Below, piece by piece: positions 1 to 7,429 of a DNA stretch of 64,000 nucleotides. The stretch lies in assembly GCA_964372095.1 (NCBI GenBank), contig CAYJPV010000027.1:7935-71934 (forward strand), given 5' to 3'. A program made the position numbers and the translations under genes. The DNA comes from CAYJPV01 sp964372095. GTDB taxonomy: Bacteria; Acidobacteriota; Vicinamibacteria; Vicinamibacterales; JAKQTR01. A model generated the notes under the pieces. The model worked only from the letters and a program-made list of their open reading frames with translations. It was not told the origin of the DNA and made no database searches. Each line of letters begins with the position of its first letter. Position 1 is the stretch's first letter.

Positions 1-821
1 TGGTACTCCTGGGACGAACGGAGTTCGCTCAGCCCGACCTCCCCGACGCTGCGCAGCGCGGTCAGCGGGGTCCGGAGCTCGTGGGAGGCATCAGCCGTGA
101 AGCGCCGCAATGACTCAAAGGACCGTTCCAGCCGGGAGAACAGGTTGTTGAAGACGGTCGCCAGTTGCCCCAGTTCGTCGTGCGGATTCAGGACCGGCAG
201 ACGGGCACTCAATTGCTCGGCGGAGATGTGGCGCGCACGATCGGCCATCTCGCCCAGTGGCGCAAGCACCCGTCGCGCGAGGATGTAGCCACCGATTCCG
301 GCCACCACCAGTGCGAGGGGAATCCCGAGCAGCAGGGCGACGACGGTGGGCTTCAGGTCCTCCCATTCGCTCCGCTCGGTTCGGGCAACACGGACGACAA
401 CGGGCATGCCGTCAAGGTCGAAGGCACGCGAGATGACCCGCAGGCGGCCGGCGGGCGACAGCACGACGTGGGCTGCGCCCTGGGGCGTCGGGGGGAGCAA
501 GGCGTCCTGAAGGGCCGCCGCGTCAGGGGCACCCCGCCGGAAGAGCTGCCGCCCATCGGGACTCCAGACCTCCACCCATCGCCTCACCCCGCCCTGATAC
601 CCAGGATCGGCATCCGGGTTGCCTCGCCACGCGACGCCAGCGTCTCGGCGCTCGAGCATCTGTACGGCCACCTGATAATCCTCGTCCAGGTGGTGCTCGA
701 GGGCCTCGCCGAAGTCACGCCACAGCAGGGCTGCCGTCCACGCCGTGTTGACGGCCAGCACCACAAGCAGGACCCCCACGAACCACAGGGTGAGTTTCAG
801 CCTCACGCCCAGCGGTTTCAT
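1..821 (-). CDS. sensor histidine kinase, N-terminal part (cut by window edge)
   Basis: Translating the minus strand from the ATG at 821 gives 273 residues before the window edge. Membrane segments are near residues 8-32 and 158-182, enclosing a periplasmic sensor region of about 125 residues. A HAMP linker follows (about 183-236), then the dimerisation/phosphoacceptor motif FTADASHELRTPLTAL with the predicted phospho-His at 247. The ATP-binding half lies outside. The start overlaps the stop of the upstream response regulator by ATGA, so the two are translationally coupled. The architecture is that of CusS/QseC-like kinases that pair with OmpR-type regulators. The ligand cannot be told from the sequence. 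Confidence 0.93.
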   Translation of the reverse strand, partial: MKPLGVRLKLTLWFVGVLLVVLAVNTAWTAALLWRDFGEALEHHLDEDYQVAVQMLERRDAGVAWRGNPDADPGYQGGVRRWVEVWSPDGRQLFRRGAPDAAALQDALLPPTPQGAAHVVLSPAGRLRVISRAFDLDGMPVVVRVARTERSEWEDLKPTVVALLLGIPLALVVAGIGGYILARRVLAPLGEMADRARHISAEQLSARLPVLNPHDELGQLATVFNNLFSRLERSFESLRRFTADASHELRTPLTALRSVGEVGLSELRSSQEY

Positions 822-1519
822 GCGTCACCTGCCTTCAGCACGTAGCCCACACCCCTCACGGTCCGGATCAGGCGGGCGGCGTCGGGCTCAAGCTTCCGCC
901 GCACCCGGCCCACGTGCACTTCGATCACGTTGTCGAGCGGCGTCCCCCGCATGGGTTCCTTCCAGACGTCGGCGGCCAGCATGTCACGCGAGACGATCTG
1001 ACCCTGGTGGCGCAGGAGGTACTCGAGCAGCTCGAACTCACGAGCCGTGACATCAACCGGCACACCGGACACCGTGACGACCCGCGTGATCGCATCAAGG
1101 TCAAGCGGCCCGGCCTTGAAACGCATCACCAGTTCCGGTCGTCCCCGGCGCATCAGGGCTCGAATGCGCGCGATCAGCTCCGGAAACGCGAACGGTTTCA
1201 CGAGGTAGTCGTCCGCGCCGGCATCCAGGCCGACGACCCGGTCCTCTACCGTGTCGCGAGCGGTGAGCAGGAGGACCGGTGTCGTCACTCCGCGTTTGCG
1301 GAGCGTCGTCAACACCTCCAGGCCACTGCGCCCAGGGAGCGAGATGTCCAGAATCAGCAGGTCGAAGCCCCGTGAACTGGCCAGGAAGAACCCGTCTTCC
1401 CCCGTCCTCGCGACCGACACGTCGTACCCTTCCGACGACAGACCGTCGCTCAGCGCCCGGGCGACTTTGGCTTCGTCTTCGACGACCAGCACACGCACCT
1501 GTGATTCTCCAGTTGCCAC
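818..1519 (-). CDS. OmpR/PhoB-family response regulator
   Basis: 233 residues. The receiver domain (about 8-122) has the acidic pair near residues 14-15 (VVEDE), the phosphoacceptor Asp58 in LLILDISLPG and Lys108 in LVKPF. A winged-helix DNA-binding domain (about 135-230) ends in the typical RTVRGVGYVL. It is the cognate regulator of the kinase encoded immediately downstream. Similarity in layout to CusR/CopR/QseB regulators is evident, but the regulon is unknown. A perfect inverted repeat lies about 45 nt upstream of the start and could be an autoregulatory site. Confidence 0.95.
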   Translation of the reverse strand: MATGESQVRVLVVEDEAKVARALSDGLSSEGYDVSVARTGEDGFFLASSRGFDLLILDISLPGRSGLEVLTTLRKRGVTTPVLLLTARDTVEDRVVGLDAGADDYLVKPFAFPELIARIRALMRRGRPELVMRFKAGPLDLDAITRVVTVSGVPVDVTAREFELLEYLLRHQGQIVSRDMLAADVWKEPMRGTPLDNVIEVHVGRVRRKLEPDAARLIRTVRGVGYVLKAGDA

Positions 1520-1564
1520 GGCCCCAGCATATGCAGCGCGCGAGAGCCGAATCCTGAATCTTCC

Positions 1565-1580
1565 CTGACAATCGTGTCAG
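1565..1580. promoter_or_regulatory. inverted repeat upstream of response regulator
   Basis: CTGACA-ATCG-TGTCAG is a perfect 6-bp inverted repeat in the 92-bp gap between the MBL-hydrolase stop and the response-regulator start. It could be a dimer-binding operator for the regulator, or simply a hairpin. On the plus strand it is followed by TTTT, but no plus-strand gene ends here, so a terminator role is unlikely. The rest of the gap shows nothing else. Confidence 0.35.
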
Positions 1581-1611
1581 TTTTGCAGTCCGCGCGCCTG
1601 CTGCCGCGCGG

Positions 1612-2352
1612 TCAGACGACGAGCAGCAGCCCGTCCGAGGCCGTCGGCAAGCCGACCGAACGAGCGCGCCGCAACATCGCGTCGCCCATGTGCGTCAGCA
1701 CCAGCCGCCGGCACGTCAAGCTCGAGCGTCGCCGCAGCAGGGTCATGTAGTCGAGGTGGCGGGGCGGCGCCCCGTCGTAGCCGAAGCACTCGCACACAAA
1801 CAGGTCCGCATCGCGCGCCAGGTCGATCAGTGACGGCGTCCACTCGGTGTCCCCTGAAAACGCGATCGCACGGTCCCCGCACTCGACCCGCACGCCGAAA
1901 CACGGTGTCTCGTCCGAGTGCGCGACCGCCAGCGGCGTGACGGCCACGGTCCCCAGGGTCACCCGGTGGCCTTCGTCCCATTCGGCCCATGTCAGCGGGA
2001 ACCGGAGCGGCAACTGGCCGTTGCCGGGGAAGAAGATCTCCTGAGCCTGTGCCGTCAGTGCCTCGGCGCCGGCCGGTCCGGCGATGACGAGCGGCCGCGC
2101 GCGACGCGACGCATAGTGCGCATCCATGAGGAAGAACGGCAGGCCGCCGAAATGGTCCCCGTGGAGATGCGTCAGCAGGATGATGTCGACATCGTTGGGA
2201 TCAATCCGTTCGCGGCGGAGGGCCGCCAGGGTGGACGGGCCGCAGTCCACGAGCACGCGCGCCGTCGCCGTCGAGATCAACGTGGCGGTGTGCAGCCGTC
2301 CGCCGCTGCCGAAGGCATCGCCGGTGCCGAGGAAGAGCACCGCGACGCTCAT
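1612..2352 (-). CDS. MBL-fold metal-dependent hydrolase (RNase Z-like)
   Basis: 246 residues. The metallo-beta-lactamase metal motif THLHGDHFGG sits near residue 61, with later ligands in FSGDTEW and LTHMGD. This is the layout of the RNase Z/ElaC and AHL-lactonase-like branch. It lacks an obvious long exosite arm, so tRNA 3'-processing is not assured. The reading frame is open further upstream, but the ATG at 2352 overlaps the stop of uridine phosphorylase by ATGA and begins the canonical first strand (MSVAVLFLGTGDAF), so this start is chosen. It is the last gene of the four-gene aat/udp operon. Confidence 0.85.
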   Translation of the reverse strand: MSVAVLFLGTGDAFGSGGRLHTATLISTATARVLVDCGPSTLAALRRERIDPNDVDIILLTHLHGDHFGGLPFFLMDAHYASRRARPLVIAGPAGAEALTAQAQEIFFPGNGQLPLRFPLTWAEWDEGHRVTLGTVAVTPLAVAHSDETPCFGVRVECGDRAIAFSGDTEWTPSLIDLARDADLFVCECFGYDGAPPRHLDYMTLLRRRSSLTCRRLVLTHMGDAMLRRARSVGLPTASDGLLLVV

Positions 2353-3131
2353 GGCCGCCCCGCTTCCCGGGCGAGCACGGCGATGGCCGCAGTAGCGACG
2401 CGCACGACGTTCGATTCGCCGCGGGCGTGGTCCGCCGCCGACACGGCCTCGCCGGTGGTCCGGTTCAGGATGACACCCGCGACGCACCCGCCCCGCAGGC
2501 CCATCGCGGCGGTGAGGGTCAGCACGGTGGACGACTCCATCTCGTAGTTCAGGACGTGCAGCCGGCGCCACTCGTCCGTCGCGCCCTGAAAGCGGCGGGG
2601 GACATAGCCGGAGTACGAGTCGTACCGCTCCTGCCCCGGATAGAACGTATCGCACGACGCGCTGACGCCGGCCCGGTACGGGATGTCCAGTGCGCGGGCG
2701 GCCCCGATCGCTGCCGCCACGACATCGTGGTGCGCCACGGCCGGGTACTCGATGGGCGCGTAGTGGGTGGACGCACCATCCAGGCGCACGGCACCCGTCG
2801 TCACAATCACCGTGCCCACACTGATGTCGGGCTGGATGGCGCCGGTGGTCCCGACCCGGAGGAACGTCCGCACGCCCAACTGCGCGAGTTCGTCGATCGC
2901 GATCGACGTCGACGGCCCGCCGATGCCTGTCGAGGTCACCAGGACAGGGACGTCACCGAGATAGGCCAGCCAGGTGCGGAACTCACGCTTGTTCGCCAGT
3001 TCGCGGGCGCCGGTGAGGGGCGCGGACCGGGCCAGGGCTTCAACCCGCCCCGGGTCGCCTGGCAGGAGCGCCAGGGTTGCGCCTGCCGTCGCGTCGGCGT
3101 TCAGAGCCAGATGGTAGACCGTGGACTCCAT
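2349..3131 (-). CDS. udp: uridine phosphorylase
   Basis: Cleaves uridine with phosphate to uracil and ribose-1-phosphate in pyrimidine salvage. About 260 residues. Hallmarks of the NP-I (PNP/UDP) family closely follow E. coli Udp: LLPGDPGRV near the N-terminus, STGIGGPSTSIAIDEL, FLRVGTTGAIQP, DTFYPGQERYDSYSG and the substrate-binding NYEMESSTVLT. The ATG at 3131 has GGGAG six bases upstream and matches the family N-terminus. A GTG at 3155 overlapping the aat stop by GTGA is the alternative start. It is tightly coupled to aat upstream and the MBL hydrolase downstream. Confidence 0.94.
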   Translation of the reverse strand: MESTVYHLALNADATAGATLALLPGDPGRVEALARSAPLTGARELANKREFRTWLAYLGDVPVLVTSTGIGGPSTSIAIDELAQLGVRTFLRVGTTGAIQPDISVGTVIVTTGAVRLDGASTHYAPIEYPAVAHHDVVAAAIGAARALDIPYRAGVSASCDTFYPGQERYDSYSGYVPRRFQGATDEWRRLHVLNYEMESSTVLTLTAAMGLRGGCVAGVILNRTTGEAVSAADHARGESNVVRVATAAIAVLAREAGRP

Positions 3132-3151
3132 GGAAGCTCCCGTCGGGCTCG

Positions 3152-3751
3152 TCACCGATCGTCGAACCGGCAGTCGAGCTGAACCGCCTGCTCGAGGCGC
3201 GACAGATAGCGGTCGCGCGAAATCTCAACGGCGCCGAACGTCTCGAGCAGCGGCGTCGTCCATTGCGTGTCAAACAGCACGTATCCGCGCGTAGAAAGGC
3301 GTTCCACGAGGCCGACGAGCGCCACCTTCGAGGCGCCGGTGACACGATGGAACATCGACTCGCCGAAGAACGCGCCGCCGAGGCTGACGCCGTAGAGGCC
3401 GCCAGCCAGCGCGCCGTCGCGCCACACTTCGACGGAGTGCGCGAGGCCCCGGTCGAACATCTGCCCGTAGGCCACGAGGATCTCGTCCGTGATCCAGGTG
3501 CCTTCCTCCCGATCCGCCGCGCAGGCGTCCATGACACGCCTGAACGCGGTGTCGGTCGTCACCGAAAACAGCCTCGACCTGATCAGGCGCCCCAGCCGGC
3601 GGGGCACGTGGTACGCGTCGAGCGGCAGAATGGCCCGGGGGTCCGGCGAAAACCACCCGATCTCGCCGTCGTCCATGCCCATCGGGAAGTACCCGGCCCG
3701 GTACGCCGCGACGAGCAGCGACCACGACAGGTCCGCAGGGCGTCTGGTCAC
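3152..3751 (-). CDS. aat: leucyl/phenylalanyl-tRNA--protein transferase
   Basis: Transfers Leu or Phe from aminoacyl-tRNA to N-terminal Lys/Arg of proteins, marking them for ClpS/ClpAP in the bacterial N-end rule. About 199 residues from the GTG at 3751. Family motifs include the substrate loop AYRAGYFPMG, IGWFSPDPRA, GLAHSVEVW, GGLYGVSLGGAFFGESMF and LFDTQW. The frame stays open to an ATG at 3784, but the GTG at 3751 overlaps the stop of the upstream hypothetical gene by GTGA, matching the coupling used throughout this operon. Confidence 0.93.
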   Translation of the reverse strand: MTRRPADLSWSLLVAAYRAGYFPMGMDDGEIGWFSPDPRAILPLDAYHVPRRLGRLIRSRLFSVTTDTAFRRVMDACAADREEGTWITDEILVAYGQMFDRGLAHSVEVWRDGALAGGLYGVSLGGAFFGESMFHRVTGASKVALVGLVERLSTRGYVLFDTQWTTPLLETFGAVEISRDRYLSRLEQAVQLDCRFDDR

Positions 3752-4251
3752 ACCGCGCCAGCCGACTCCGCGAGCACGCCCCACGTCTCAGGGTCCTGCA
3801 CGGTCAGCGTCCTGAGGTAGAGCCGGACGTCCGCCTCGGGAAACGCGGCCAGCAGCGCCTTCGCGGCGGCGGTCACGCGGTCCGGGGCCGGCTTCTCGCC
3901 CATCGTGTCCGAAATCAGGCCGTCTTCGTGGGGAATGCCGAGATGGTCCAGAAACGCCACCAGCATCGGTCGCTGCGCGGCCAGGTGGTAGACCACCAGG
4001 GCACGGGCGATCACCGCGTCGGGCAGCTTGGCTTGCCCCGCCATCTGCCGGACCTTGCGAACGACCGGCATGCTCAGCACCGACTGCGGCCGGAAGTGCA
4101 GCAACCGCGCGAGGTGCGTCACCGTCTCGAACTGCTGGGCCATCGAGTCATCGTCCAGCCAGAATGCCTGCGCGGCGGCGGTTCTCTGCACGGGTGTCAT
4201 CTCGCGCCACAGGCGCGCCAGGGTCAACGGAGCATCTTCGGTCGCCAACAT
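3748..4251 (-). CDS. hypothetical protein, first gene of the aat operon
   Basis: 167 residues, no family recognised. It is predicted soluble, mostly helical, with no signal peptide, membrane segment or cysteine cluster. The composition suggests a small helical-bundle protein: RLWREMTPVQRTAAAQAFW near the start and a region around residues 60-100 rich in hydrophobic heptads. ATG at 4251 follows GGAGG closely. It overlaps aat by four bases, so it is co-translated with aat, udp and the MBL hydrolase, but the operon gives no clear functional clue. Confidence 0.75.
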   Translation of the reverse strand: MLATEDAPLTLARLWREMTPVQRTAAAQAFWLDDDSMAQQFETVTHLARLLHFRPQSVLSMPVVRKVRQMAGQAKLPDAVIARALVVYHLAAQRPMLVAFLDHLGIPHEDGLISDTMGEKPAPDRVTAAAKALLAAFPEADVRLYLRTLTVQDPETWGVLAESAGAV

Positions 4252-4308
4252 GTCCTCCAGAACGGGACGCCCACGCCCCGCCCGACCATTCTACGTCCGG
4301 TCGGGGCG

Positions 4309-4336
4309 TTGCCGCAGCCCGAAGGCAGTGTAAGAT
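4309..4336 (+). promoter_or_regulatory. putative sigma-70 promoter for the small membrane protein
   Basis: TTGCCG (4309-4314), 16-bp spacer and TAAGAT (4331-4336), 17 bases before the ATG at 4354. It lies in the divergent gap between the minus-strand aat operon and the plus-strand gene. Confidence 0.4.
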
Positions 4337-4353
4337 GCGGGCGAGGTATTCGC

Positions 4354-4803
4354 ATGGGACTGTCCCGGTGGTGGCGCGAGCGCCGCTTCGAACGAGCATA
4401 CCGGCGGTCGGCCGCCGCGGATTTGCGACGAATCGGTCTTGCCTACAAAGAGAAGTTCACGTCCGCAGAGAAAGACGGCCAGGACTTCGACGCGGTCATG
4501 AACGCCTATCTGGCCGAGTGCCGTCTGCCGGATCTCCGCCTGGAAACCCTGCGCAGCCGAATCCTGCGGCGCAAGGCCGAACGCTTCGGCATCGAGATGC
4601 CCCGCGACTGGTGGGAGCACGATGAGACGCACGACCTGTGGTACATGACGCCCGAAGGCCGCCGGCACCTGCGGCGGCGCCTGACCGAAGAACGGGTGTG
4701 GGTCGTGAAGCAGTGGTCCCTGGTGCTCGTCCCCGTCATCGCGTTGCTGGTCGGCCTGGTCGGCACCATCATCGGCCTGCTGGGCATCTGGCGGGCACCG
4801 TAG
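4354..4803 (+). CDS. small C-terminally anchored membrane protein, unknown function
   Basis: 149 residues. A charged helical cytoplasmic part (about 1-120, rich in Arg/Glu) is followed by one C-terminal membrane segment at about 124-145 (LVLVPVIALLVGLVGTIIGLLGIW), a tail-anchored layout. No family recognised. The frame is open far upstream, but the ATG at 4354 is the first one downstream of a promoter-like element, and the region before it is the divergent intergenic space. The gene ends in TAG, and a heptanucleotide repeat starts at that stop. Confidence 0.7.
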   Translation: MGLSRWWRERRFERAYRRSAAADLRRIGLAYKEKFTSAEKDGQDFDAVMNAYLAECRLPDLRLETLRSRILRRKAERFGIEMPRDWWEHDETHDLWYMTPEGRRHLRRRLTEERVWVVKQWSLVLVPVIALLVGLVGTIIGLLGIWRAP

Positions 4804-4919
4804 GCTGGGGATTGGGGATTGGGGGTTGGGGATTGGGGCGGCAGAAGCCAGAAGTAGACAGTAGTCAGTAGACAGTAGGGAGGCCCGGAGCCTGGAGCCC
4901 GGAGCCTGGAGTCCGAAAC
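4801..4919. repeat. heptanucleotide repeat array 1, TAG stop to ATG start
   Basis: The 119 bases from the TAG of the preceding gene to the base before the next ATG parse as exactly 17 heptamers. Units include GGGATTG (three copies plus GGGGTTG), AGAAGCC/AGAAGTA, GACAGTA/GTCAGTA/GACAGTA, and CCGGAGC CTGGAGC CCGGAGC CTGGAGT. Several different 7-mer families are joined in one register. No ribosome-binding site other than GGAG within the repeat is visible for the downstream gene. Confidence 0.85.
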
Positions 4920-6068
4920 ATGCGCACCCCGCGTGTCCACCTGCTCTCAACCGTCGCAGGCCTGCTGGCGCTGGCTGTCGTCACGGCACCTCTGGCGCAG
5001 GCACCGAAACCGAGAGCCCGCGATCTCGGTGTGGCGCCAGGCGTGTTCCAGCCGGGTCCACTCAATGCCATCACCGATGTGAGCGGCGTGCGTGTCGGGC
5101 ACACGACGATCGTGCGTGGTGACCACGTTCGGACAGGGGTCACCGCCATCCTGCCGCACGGCGGCAACCTCTTCCGCGACAAGGTCGCGGGAGCCGTCTT
5201 CGTCGGCAACGCCTTCGGCAAGCTGGCGGGTTCAACGCAAGTCGACGAACTGGGCACGATCGAGACGCCCGTCATCCTCACCAACACGCTCAGTGTCGGC
5301 GTTGCCATCGACGCCGTCGCCGCTTACATCACGTCGCTGCCGGGCAATGAAGACGTCCGTTCCGTCAACGCCCTGGTTGGCGAGACGAACGACGGGGGGC
5401 TGAACGACATCCGCGGCCGCCATGTGACACGCGACGACGTGCTGGCAGCCATCACCGGCGCGCGGGCGCAGTCGGTCGAGGAAGGCAGCATCGGGGCGGG
5501 GACAGGAACCGTGTGTTTCGGGTGGAAAGGCGGCATCGGCACGTCGTCACGCCGCCTGACCAGCCCCGACGGCGAGTACACGCTCGGCGTGCTCGTCCAG
5601 ACCAACTTCGGGGGCGTGCTCACCATCGACGGGGTGCAGGTGGGCAAAGCTCTTGGGCGCCATGCCTTCGCACCGCCGGCGGCGTCCGGGGCCGACAACG
5701 CCGACGGTTCGTGCATGATTGTCGTGGCCACCGATGCCCCGCTCGACGCCCGCGATCTCAGGCGCCTGGCGGCCCGGGCCGTGTTCGGGCTGGCCCGGAC
5801 GGGCTCGTCGTTCAGCAATGGCAGCGGCGATTACGCCATCGCCTTCTCGACGGCCGCGACGGTGCGGACGCGCCATGGGGAACGCGTTCCCAGGCCCCAG
5901 TCACCCCTGCCCCCTGAAGGCGTGTCACCGCTCTTCCAGGCGGCCCTGGAGGCCACCGAAGAGGCGGTCTACAACTCGCTGCTCCGGGCGACCACCGTCA
6001 CGGGAAACGGCCGAACGGTCGAGGCGCTTCCCGTCGAGCGGGTCAGGGAACTGCTCGCTCGACGGTAG
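4920..6068 (+). CDS. P1-family (DmpA/BapA-type) secreted aminopeptidase
   Basis: 382 residues with an N-terminal signal peptide (about 1-28, ending LAQA). It belongs to the N-terminal-nucleophile P1/S58 family of DmpA-like and beta-peptidyl aminopeptidases, which self-cleave between Gly and Ser to make the active alpha-beta enzyme. The predicted cleavage site is Gly263-Ser264 (ADGSCMIVVATD). Other family features are ITDVSGVRVGHTT near the mature N-terminus, GETNDGGLNDIRG and IGAGTGTVCFGWKGGIG. Probable export to the periplasm for peptide turnover. The whole upstream region is heptamer repeat, so the promoter is unclear. Confidence 0.9.
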   Translation: MRTPRVHLLSTVAGLLALAVVTAPLAQAPKPRARDLGVAPGVFQPGPLNAITDVSGVRVGHTTIVRGDHVRTGVTAILPHGGNLFRDKVAGAVFVGNAFGKLAGSTQVDELGTIETPVILTNTLSVGVAIDAVAAYITSLPGNEDVRSVNALVGETNDGGLNDIRGRHVTRDDVLAAITGARAQSVEEGSIGAGTGTVCFGWKGGIGTSSRRLTSPDGEYTLGVLVQTNFGGVLTIDGVQVGKALGRHAFAPPAASGADNADGSCMIVVATDAPLDARDLRRLAARAVFGLARTGSSFSNGSGDYAIAFSTAATVRTRHGERVPRPQSPLPPEGVSPLFQAALEATEEAVYNSLLRATTVTGNGRTVEALPVERVRELLARR

Positions 6069-6137
6069 GGGCTTGGGACATGGGTAGGGCGTGCCCCTGC
6101 CTTTCCCTAGCCCCTAGCCTCTAGCCTCTAGCCTCTA
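6066..6137. repeat. heptanucleotide repeat array 2 between convergent genes
   Basis: Starts on the TAG of the P1 peptidase and ends on the TAG of the minus-strand asparaginase. It parses as TAGGGGC, several degenerate units, TAGCCCC and three TAGCCTC. CTAG inside the array supplies TAG on both strands. The array fills the entire space between the two convergent stop codons. Confidence 0.85.
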
Positions 6138-7271
6138 TTCCGGCTCCGCCTGCCCCGGAATCAGCGGTTCGGTGTCGACCGTTCGTGGACCGGCTTCCGT
6201 GCACACGGCGTACTTCGACATGTACATCGACACGCCGGCGTACTCGCCCTTGGCGTTGATCGCGTAGAAGCTGATCCCGAAGTTCGGGTTGCCGTCCTTG
6301 TTGAGCAGGCGTTTCTCGATGGTGTTGGCGCGAATCCGCTTCAGCGCCTCCATCCCCGCGTCCTTCGGGTGCATCCCGCGGCGCATGTTCTCGACAATCA
6401 GGAACGAACACAGGTTGAACAGGTTCGCTTCGCCCCGGCCGGTCGAGCCGGCGGCCCCGACGTCGCCGTCCACATAGAGTCCCGCCCCGAGGATCGGCGA
6501 ATCGCCCGCCCGTCCGGGAATCTTCCACGCCATCCCGCTGGTCGTGGTCACGCCGCAGATGTCGCCCTTGGGGCTCACGCCGTCGCAGTTGATGGTGCCG
6601 TAATAGTGCTCGGGGTCGATCAGGCCTTCGGCCACCATCTCGAGGCCCGCGCGGTTGTACGCCTCGAGTCGCTTGGCCGGATCCAGATAGTGGAGGGGAT
6701 CGACGCGACGTTTCCACTCGAGCCAGAGCCGGCGCGACGCCGGCGTGTTCAGGTCATTTTCGATCGTGAAGCCGAGGGTGCGGGCAAACTCCGTGGCGCC
6801 CTTGCCGACGATCAGGTGGTGATCCGTCAGTTCCATCACGGCCTTCGCCACCAGGGAGGGCGTGCGCACGCCCTCGATGCCCGCCACGCCGCCAGCCCGT
6901 TTCTTGGGACCGTGCATGCAGCACGAGTCGAGTTGCACGACACCTTCCGCATTCGGCAAACCTCCGTAGCCGACGCTGGTGTCTTCCGGGTCCAGTTCGC
7001 ACAGGTTGACCCCGGCAATCAGGGCGTCGAGGACGTCGGTGCCTCCGGTGATCAGCGTGAAGGCCTTCTGCACGGCGGTGACATCCCCGCCGTTCTTGAA
7101 CCGGTTGCCGTTCACCGACGCGACGACCACGGGAGGAACGGTCTTCCGGGCGATCACGGTCGGAGCCTGAGCGGTCTGCGCCTGAGCGCGGCCGCCGGCA
7201 GCGGTCACGGCGGCCACGCCGGCGGCCGCGCCGGTCATCACGAATTCGCGACGGTTCATCTTGGTACGCAT
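6135..7271 (-). CDS. Tat-exported N4-(beta-N-acetylglucosaminyl)-L-asparaginase family hydrolase
   Basis: 378 residues. A twin-arginine signal (MNRREFVMTGAAAGVAAVTA) indicates folded export to the periplasm. The rest matches the Ntn-type glycosylasparaginase/isoaspartyl-asparaginase family: the nucleophile Thr226 in YYGTINCDG follows Gly225 at the self-cleavage site, then TTTSGMAWK, GRAGDSPILGAG and AGSTGRGE, which bind substrate. The start is ATG 7271, preceded by GAGGAG at seven bases; ATG 7259 is the alternative. Likely substrates are glycosylated or isomerised asparagine residues, but specificity cannot be fixed from sequence. Confidence 0.9.
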   Translation of the reverse strand: MRTKMNRREFVMTGAAAGVAAVTAAGGRAQAQTAQAPTVIARKTVPPVVVASVNGNRFKNGGDVTAVQKAFTLITGGTDVLDALIAGVNLCELDPEDTSVGYGGLPNAEGVVQLDSCCMHGPKKRAGGVAGIEGVRTPSLVAKAVMELTDHHLIVGKGATEFARTLGFTIENDLNTPASRRLWLEWKRRVDPLHYLDPAKRLEAYNRAGLEMVAEGLIDPEHYYGTINCDGVSPKGDICGVTTTSGMAWKIPGRAGDSPILGAGLYVDGDVGAAGSTGRGEANLFNLCSFLIVENMRRGMHPKDAGMEALKRIRANTIEKRLLNKDGNPNFGISFYAINAKGEYAGVSMYMSKYAVCTEAGPRTVDTEPLIPGQAEPE

Positions 7272-7312
7272 CCACACGCTCCTCGGGACAGGATCAGGCT
7301 GAAGGTCGCTCG

Positions 7313-7341
7313 ATTCTATCCGCGCCTCCCGTCCGGAACAA
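7313..7341 (-). promoter_or_regulatory. putative sigma-70 promoter for the asparaginase
   Basis: On the minus strand TTGTTC (7336-7341), 17-bp spacer and TAGAAT (7313-7318), about 40 bases before the ATG at 7271. Confidence 0.5.
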
Positions 7342-7351
7342 CCAGTGGTGT

Positions 7352-7381
7352 TTGACGTCGGGCCCCGGGCGCCGATAGCAT
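7352..7381 (+). promoter_or_regulatory. putative sigma-70 promoter for glgP
   Basis: TTGACG (7352-7357), 18-bp spacer and TAGCAT (7376-7381), about 50 bases before the glgP ATG and divergent from the asparaginase promoter. Confidence 0.45.
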
Positions 7382-7429
7382 GAGGGTTTCTGCGAACCAC
7401 TGCGGACTCTTACAGGTGTCAGGGATTCC

